Below are positions 59,611 to 64,000 of a stretch of DNA of 64,000 nucleotides, in pieces; within the stretch, counting starts at the first letter, position 1, and every line of letters begins with the position of its first letter. Source of the stretch: Streptomyces bikiniensis (GTDB lineage Bacteria; Actinomycetota; Actinomycetes; Streptomycetales; Streptomycetaceae); contig JNWL01000009.1 of NCBI GenBank assembly GCA_000716465.1, positions 87,653-151,652 on the forward strand, read 5' to 3'. The notes beneath the pieces are model-generated. The model did no database searches, was not told the origin of the DNA, and saw only the letters and a list, made by a program, of their open reading frames with translations. A program made the position numbers and the translations under genes.

Positions 59611-60537
59611 TCAGGCCACGGTCAGGACGACCTTGCCGCGGGTGCGGCCCGAGCCGACCAGTTCGTGGGCCTTCGCCGCCTGTTCGAGCGGGAGCGTCGC
59701 GGAGACGTGCGGGCGGATGCGGCCCGCGTCGATCAGGGCGGCGATCGCCTCCAGGGAGGCGTAGTCCGGTTCGACCGAGATCCCGGCGAAGTGGCGGCCC
59801 TCGTCCTCGACGCGGGCGGCGAGCTCGGTGTTCCAGTGCTCCATGATGCTGACCAGGGTGCCGCCGGGCCTCAGGACGCTCAGCGCACGCTCGCCCTCGG
59901 AGCTGGAGTCGAAGACGACGTCGATGTCCTCGACCGCTCCGGTGTAGTCGGTGGTGCGGTGGTCGATGATCTCGTCCGCCCCGAGTTCGCGGACGAGATC
60001 GTGGTTGGCGGCGCTCGCCAGGGCCGTGACGCGGGCGCCGCGCGCCTTGGCGATCTGTATCGCGAAGTGGCCGACGCCACCGGCCGCCCGGTGGATCAAC
60101 ACCCGCTGCCCTTCGGAGATCCGGGCGGCGTCGACCAGGCCCTGCCAGGCGGTGAGGGCGGCGAGCGGCACGGCGGCGGCGTGCACGTGGTCGAGCGTCG
60201 CGGGCTTGCGGGCCACCTGGCGCGAGGGCACCGCCACGTAGTCGGCGTAGCCGGTGGCGGCTCGCGGGAAGAACGGCATGCCGAAGACCTCGTCCCCGGG
60301 CTTGAAGCGGGCGCCGGGGCCGGCCTCCTCGACGACACCGGAGATGTCCCAGCCCACACCGAACGGAGGCTCGCCGAGCAGCGGGTAGGCACCGGAGCGC
60401 ACCGCCACGTCGACCGGGTTGACGCCGCTCGCGTGCACGCGGACGAGGACCTCGCCGCCGAGCGGGGCCGGCTTGTCCCTCTCGGCGAGCTCCAGGACCT
60501 CGGGGCCGCCGAAGGACTTCTGGATGACAGCACGCAT
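59611..60537 (-). CDS. NADPH:quinone oxidoreductase-type MDR protein
   Basis: 308 residues from ATG 60537 (AAGGGAG six bases upstream). Motifs: MRAVIQKSFGGPEVLEL, ASGVNPVDVAVRSG, VGWDISGVVEEAG, GQRVLIHRAAGGVGHFAIQIA (NADPH loop), ADEIIDHRTTDY. No zinc ligands. Upstream of the AraC gene on the same strand with 52 bases between stop and start, so it may be the first gene of a two-gene unit. Confidence 0.88.
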   Translation of the reverse strand: MRAVIQKSFGGPEVLELAERDKPAPLGGEVLVRVHASGVNPVDVAVRSGAYPLLGEPPFGVGWDISGVVEEAGPGARFKPGDEVFGMPFFPRAATGYADYVAVPSRQVARKPATLDHVHAAAVPLAALTAWQGLVDAARISEGQRVLIHRAAGGVGHFAIQIAKARGARVTALASAANHDLVRELGADEIIDHRTTDYTGAVEDIDVVFDSSSEGERALSVLRPGGTLVSIMEHWNTELAARVEDEGRHFAGISVEPDYASLEAIAALIDAGRIRPHVSATLPLEQAAKAHELVGSGRTRGKVVLTVA

Positions 60538-60925
60538 GGTGAACTCCCTTTCGCAGTGGTGGTCTCGGGGCGAGCGCCCCTCGTCTGCCTCCACGTTAGG
60601 GAGATCGAACGAGCCGCTGAATATCCTCCGGTCTCAGAAAGATGTCCGAGCGTCCACAGGCGGACGAGGATCAGCACCGCCACATCCGGGCCCCGCGCAG
60701 GAGCGGACCGGTGCCGGCGCGGCCAGGCCGTGCCGGCACGGACAGCCACGGATTCTTCGGGGCAAAGGTCGCAGGACCGATCCCGCCGCCACTCCAGGCC
60801 GTCGGGGCTCCGGAGGGCCGTCCTGCTTGCGAAGCGGGCCCCGGGGGAAGGAAACCCGTGACCCGGGCGGCCCGCGCAGCGGACCCGGCCCACGAACGAC
60901 CCCTCTACCGAACGGACCCCCTCGC
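60538..60925. other. 388-bp divergent spacer
   Basis: Positions about 60590-60660 have lower G+C (GCTGAATATCCTCC, CAGAAAGATGTCC) and probably contain the oxidoreductase promoter. The remainder shows no secure gene. Confidence 0.35.
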
Positions 60926-61495
60926 GTGACGACCATCCCTCTCGAGTCCCCGACCGCACGTGTGCCCGGGCGGGTCTGGACCGTCCGACTGACCGGTCAC
61001 AGCGACCGCACCGCGAGTGTCACCTGCACTTCGCCGTGCAGGATGCCCGCCCGCTCCCGTGACCTGGCCGCCTTGCGCGCCTTCGCCGCCCGGCACGCCG
61101 CCGCCCACGCCAGGGCCGCCGCCGTCCGGCCCAACGCCTCCTGCCACTGCCGCGCCGAACGCTGCGAAGCACACCCGGGGGAGAAGACGTCGTGCGCGGG
61201 CGAAGTGGTGCTGATCCTGCGCCACGACCCGATCGTCGGGCAGGTGTGGATCGTCGAGGAGGTGTGCGGGATGTGCGCACCCCACATCCCGCACGCCCGG
61301 ATCCTGGCCCGCGCCGCGGTCCCTGCCGGACGCACCACTGCCGGCCCGGCCACCCGGAGTCAGGGCCAGGGGCGGGCACAGGTGCTGCCGCGCCCGGGGG
61401 TGCCGAACCTGTTCTCCTCGGCCGGTGCCGCCGAGGTGGGTACGGACACGATCCGGCGCCCGCGCAAGCCGCGCCGTCGGCCCCGCCAGGGCTGA
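60926..61495 (+). CDS. Cys-rich hypothetical protein (189 aa)
   Basis: From GTG 60926. Residues 30-125 hold a dense Cys/His set: VTCTSPC, SCHCRAERCEAHPGEKTSC, VCGMCAPHIPHA; these could form two zinc sites. A basic tail (RRPRKPRRRPRQG) suggests nucleic acid binding. The type recurs in Streptomyces accessory regions. A G+C-rich hairpin (about 61518-61550) follows and may end the transcript. Confidence 0.65.
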   Translation: MTTIPLESPTARVPGRVWTVRLTGHSDRTASVTCTSPCRMPARSRDLAALRAFAARHAAAHARAAAVRPNASCHCRAERCEAHPGEKTSCAGEVVLILRHDPIVGQVWIVEEVCGMCAPHIPHARILARAAVPAGRTTAGPATRSQGQGRAQVLPRPGVPNLFSSAGAAEVGTDTIRRPRKPRRRPRQG

Positions 61496-61639
61496 GGCGC
61501 ACCACCCGCAACGAGGAGCCCCGCCGTCGGGTGAGCGACGGGGGCGGGGCGGTCGAGAGCAGCGGTGCGGCCGCTGCCGACCGGCCGGCTCGGGCGAGGT
61601 CCGTGGGGCCCGGGTCCGTTTCCGGGGCCCGTCCGCACC

Positions 61640-62198
61640 CGCGTACGCCGCCTGCCCGGACGGGAAGATCTACAACTTCCCGGACCAGGCGACGTACGGC
61701 TTCGACCGCCTCGACATCTGCCGGGGGCACCCCGGTCGGACAGCCCGTGCGGTCCCGTGCCACAACCGCCGACGTGCCCGCCGACGCACCCGCCGGCGTC
61801 GGCGCCGGGGGCGCCGTCTTCGACCGGCAGGCCGACACCCTTCACCGAGCGACCGGATCCGAGCACGGGCTTTCGCTCCGCCTCGGCCTCAAGGACACGG
61901 CGCCACCGCCCACCGGCCACGAGGGGCAATGGGATTGCACCGCACCCTCCGCTCGCGACACGGTGCCGGTCCGCCGCTACCTCCTGCGCTCGGCGCCCGC
62001 CCCGTGCGCAACTTCGTGATCGGGAACCCGCGCCGGTCCACCCGCTGCCCTTCGGACGGGTTCGACCAGCACTTCGGCATCGCCGGGGCGTTCGGGAAAC
62101 CTCGGGCGGTGAAGCAGGGGCCGGCGGGATCCTCGTACGAGAAGGGCAACTGCGGCCCACAGGCGACAACAAGGCCGCCGGACGTCAGGGACTGCTGA
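61640..62198 (+). pseudogene. Fragmented gene, three frames
   Basis: Coding-like blocks follow each other in shifting frames: CPDGKIYNFPDQATYGFDR, then TADVPADAPAGVGAGG and DTLHRATGSEHGLSLRLG in the next frame, then RNFVIGNPRRSTRCPSDG and FDQHFGIAGAFGKPRAVKQG back in the first. Codon bias is good within blocks. I read this as a secreted or surface protein gene (family unrecognised) broken by frameshifts. The rest of 61496-62225 is uncertain. Confidence 0.4.
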
Positions 62199-62225
62199 AC
62201 GGCGTCGGGCGGCGGCTCCGCCACC

Positions 62226-62411
62226 TCACCGCTCGTGGGCGGCCGGCTGACGGAGGGCTTCCTCGACGTGAGGCCGCACCCGTTCGGGGACGCAGTCCTC
62301 CGTGACGACCGCGCGACCGCTCGTGCGACAGCCGACCGCCATCAGTGCGGGAGAGCTCTCGGTGGGCACGCCGGCCTTCTTGAACTGCCGGCCGAGCCGG
62401 CTGACCCACAA
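62226..62411 (-). CDS. Small ORF with strong coding bias (61 aa), maybe a gene remnant
   Basis: From a TTG at 62411, with ACGAGG close upstream. About nine in ten codons end in G or C. Text: RLGRQFKKAGVPTESSPA, VTEDCVPERVRPHVEEALR. No family match in my knowledge. It lies just downstream of the fragmented gene on the other strand. Confidence 0.4.
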   Translation of the reverse strand: MWVSRLGRQFKKAGVPTESSPALMAVGCRTSGRAVVTEDCVPERVRPHVEEALRQPAAHER

Positions 62412-62667
62412 CGGCCTCGTGGAGATCGCGTCCGGTGGCGTCCGGTGGTCCTTGCCGTCGTCACCGCTCCGCCGCCCTGCCCGTCCCGGCCGTGAAGGCG
62501 CCACCGGAACGTCCGCCGCGCTGCGCCGACACCTGCTCGAAAGCCGTACGGATGACGTCGTTGTCCGCGCTCGGCACCGCACGCGGGCGGCTTCCGGGGA
62601 CGAGAGCGCGAAGCGCGGCCCCCGGGCGATCCGCCGACCATCCAGGTGCCCGGCGTTCGAGCGGCCG

Positions 62668-63507
62668 CTACCCGTCCCGCCAGGCGCTCACGGTCCAGAA
62701 GACCGCGAAGCCCGTCCACAGGACGGCGAACACCCAGACCGCGGGGTGGCCGCCGAACAGCGCCATGGTGCCGAGCCAGCCGACTCCGAAGGCCACGAAC
62801 AGCAAGCCGAAGCCGGTGTAGGAGAAGAGGCCCGAAAGGCGCCCGCTCAGTAATGCCCACGCGCCGCCCACCAGACTCAGGCAGCCCAACGCGAGCCACG
62901 GGAGAACCGACTGCTGCGAGGAGGGCGCGTAGGAGTCGGTGCGGCCGCGAACCCTCAGCTCCACGACCTCCCCCCGCCACAGCCGGACTTCGGCGCGGTC
63001 GCCCTTCCCGGCGTCGTCGTACGTCTCCGACCCCACGTCCAGCCAGGCCGTGCCCCCCGGCCACCGCACCCTCAGGTCGTAGTGCCTCGTGCAGGTCGTG
63101 CCGCCGCCTCCGCCGCCCGCGGTGGTCACCCCGCCGGCCATCACGCCGCCCATGGTGCCACCGGCGGTGTTCATACCGCCTCCGGTGGTGATGCCCCCCG
63201 CCGTGCCGCCGCTCGTGCCGTTGGACGTACAGTGCTCTCCCGTCCGCCGGTCGAGCACCGTGCCCGTCTCGTGCCGCACGCACGGTTCCCCCTCGTCCCC
63301 GTCCCCGCTCCGGCAGACGGGTGCGCCGCGGTACTCCATGGTCGCTTCGTAGCCTTCGGCGACCTGCTGACCGCACAGCAGGACCACCGATCCTGCCGCG
63401 AGGACGAGCAGCCCCCGTAACCAGCGGGGCAGCCGCTCGCGGTACCAGATGTCGCCGTACCCCCTGCTTCTCATCCCGTCGTGATTCCCGTTCGGCGCAG
63501 TCCCCAT
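62668..63507 (-). CDS. Membrane protein with Gly-rich extracytoplasmic loop
   Basis: 279 residues from ATG 63507 (ATG 63474 possible). TM1 LRGLLVLAAGSVVLLCGQQ; then an outside domain with four Cys (PVCRSGD, EPCVRHE, EHCTSNG, TTCTRHY) interrupted by a Gly/Thr/Met-rich stretch of about 40 residues made of GGTxGG-like units; then three TM segments (LPWLALGCLSLVGGAWALLSG, YTGFGLLFVAFGVGWLG, VWVFAVLWTGFAVFWTV). Contains a TTA codon at 62853-62851, so expression may depend on bldA. Family unrecognised. Confidence 0.72.
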   Translation of the reverse strand: MGTAPNGNHDGMRSRGYGDIWYRERLPRWLRGLLVLAAGSVVLLCGQQVAEGYEATMEYRGAPVCRSGDGDEGEPCVRHETGTVLDRRTGEHCTSNGTSGGTAGGITTGGGMNTAGGTMGGVMAGGVTTAGGGGGGTTCTRHYDLRVRWPGGTAWLDVGSETYDDAGKGDRAEVRLWRGEVVELRVRGRTDSYAPSSQQSVLPWLALGCLSLVGGAWALLSGRLSGLFSYTGFGLLFVAFGVGWLGTMALFGGHPAVWVFAVLWTGFAVFWTVSAWRDG

Positions 63508-63894
63508 GCACCGCCCCCGCCACGGCGAGCGGATGACGACCCGGCCGCGCATCACTCGTGGTGTCCGGTGAGCCGCTCACCGCAGGGCCCCGCACCTCAT
63601 CCCCGGCGTCCCGGCCGAAGCCTCGAACAGATCCCACCGACACTCGTGCCGGACGTACGGGTGAGACGGGCCGAGCCGCACGAAGTCCCTTGACGCCTGT
63701 GCGCTTCTCCGGCCCACCGGCATGCTCGTGTGGGGCCACCATGCCGGTGGGCCGACGACCTCGAACCTACTTCCGCGGACTCTCGGCGCCCATACGGAAC
63801 CCGGCTCCTACGGATACGCCAAGAACCCGGCCTGTCCCCGCCAAGTGCACAAGTGCGTGGACCTGCGGTTTCGCAGGTGGTCACCCGAAGACTC
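63508..63894. repeat. Spacer with 15-bp perfect inverted repeat
   Basis: CGGCCCACCGGCATG (63710-63724) and CATGCCGGTGGGCCG (63740-63754) with a 15-base loop. It lies between the stop of the last, partial minus-strand gene and the membrane protein gene, so it may terminate the former. No gene in the spacer. Confidence 0.6.
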
Positions 63895-64000
63895 CTACAC
63901 ACCACCGGTCAGGGGGTCGTCGGTCAGGGCGATGGTGGCGGTGATCCTCTTGCCGAGGGGCGTGCGGTGGACGGTGAAGCCCTGGGCGAGTCTGACGACG
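63895..64000 (-). CDS. HATPase_c_2 anti-sigma-like protein, C-terminus only
   Basis: The last 34 residues and stop (TAG 63897-63895) are visible: VVRLAQGFTVHRTPLGKR then ITATIALTDD. This resembles the end of the gene at 33894 (VAESFEARREPIGKR then VTARIVL), so it is another RsbW-like ATP-binding protein, cut by the right window edge. Confidence 0.75.
   Translation of the reverse strand, partial: VVRLAQGFTVHRTPLGKRITATIALTDDPLTGGV

Noticed and set aside
1..64000. CRISPR array, transposase or prophage genes
   Set aside because: No regularly spaced repeats, transposase or phage structural proteins were recognised.

Overview
The window reads as a piece of a Streptomyces chromosome. Base composition is very high in G+C, codon third positions are almost all G or C, GTG and TTG starts are common, and many families are typical of the genus (snapalysin, SigK/RskA module, AfsR-like XRE-NB-ARC-TPR regulator, Lsr2 domain, HATPase anti-sigma-like proteins, rare TTA codons). 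No ribosomal, replication or core-biosynthesis genes are seen. There are several decayed genes, many one-component regulators with a neighbouring target gene, and little synteny logic between blocks, so I infer an accessory part of a chromosome arm. No integrase, transposase, CRISPR array or rRNA gene was found.

Layout. 1-6.4 kb (minus strand): a beta-propeller lipoprotein (cut by the window edge) follows a 1159-residue membrane protein that joins a degenerate Lon (S16)-like domain, one membrane helix and a WD40-type propeller; then a ClpN-domain protein coupled to a small HTH protein with a textbook leaderless promoter. 6.4-13.1 kb: saccharopine dehydrogenase-like protein, two GH13 enzymes (trehalose synthase-like and alpha-glucosidase), an LLM flavin oxidoreductase and a membrane protein. 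13.2-24 kb: small Lsr2-like protein, XRE/MmyB regulator with MFS pump, TetR regulator with FAD monooxygenase, secreted and zinc-ribbon hypotheticals, an APC permease and a decayed response regulator. 24.1-26.6 kb: beta-carbonic anhydrase with a SulP transporter. 26.8-30.5 kb: two divergent glycosyltransferases.

30.9-33.8 kb: an operon of DUF4397 surface protein, class F-like sortase, SigK-type ECF sigma factor and RskA-type anti-sigma factor. 33.9-40.2 kb: HATPase protein, beta-propeller phytase with a PHO-box-like site, TetR with alpha/beta hydrolase, an abnormal tRNA-like element, PAP2 phosphatase and snapalysin. 40.5-48.3 kb: zinc-less MDR oxidoreductase, a duplicated-motif secreted protein, MarR with old-yellow-enzyme reductase, YihY membrane protein and a Ser/Thr kinase. 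48.9-64 kb: SDR, XRE-NB-ARC-TPR regulator, a tandem Imm49 protein, AlkZ-like glycosylase, DUF2165 protein, AraC regulator with quinone oxidoreductase, membrane proteins, and at least two gene wrecks.

How the genes work together is mostly local: regulator plus neighbouring target (six cases with visible operator-like repeats), the coupled SigK-RskA-sortase-DUF4397 operon, the carbonic anhydrase-SulP pair for bicarbonate uptake, and the alpha-glucan/trehalose enzymes. The least explained items are the Lon-like/WD40 membrane protein with its lipoprotein partner, the 120-nt tRNA-like element, and two very long perfect inverted repeats.
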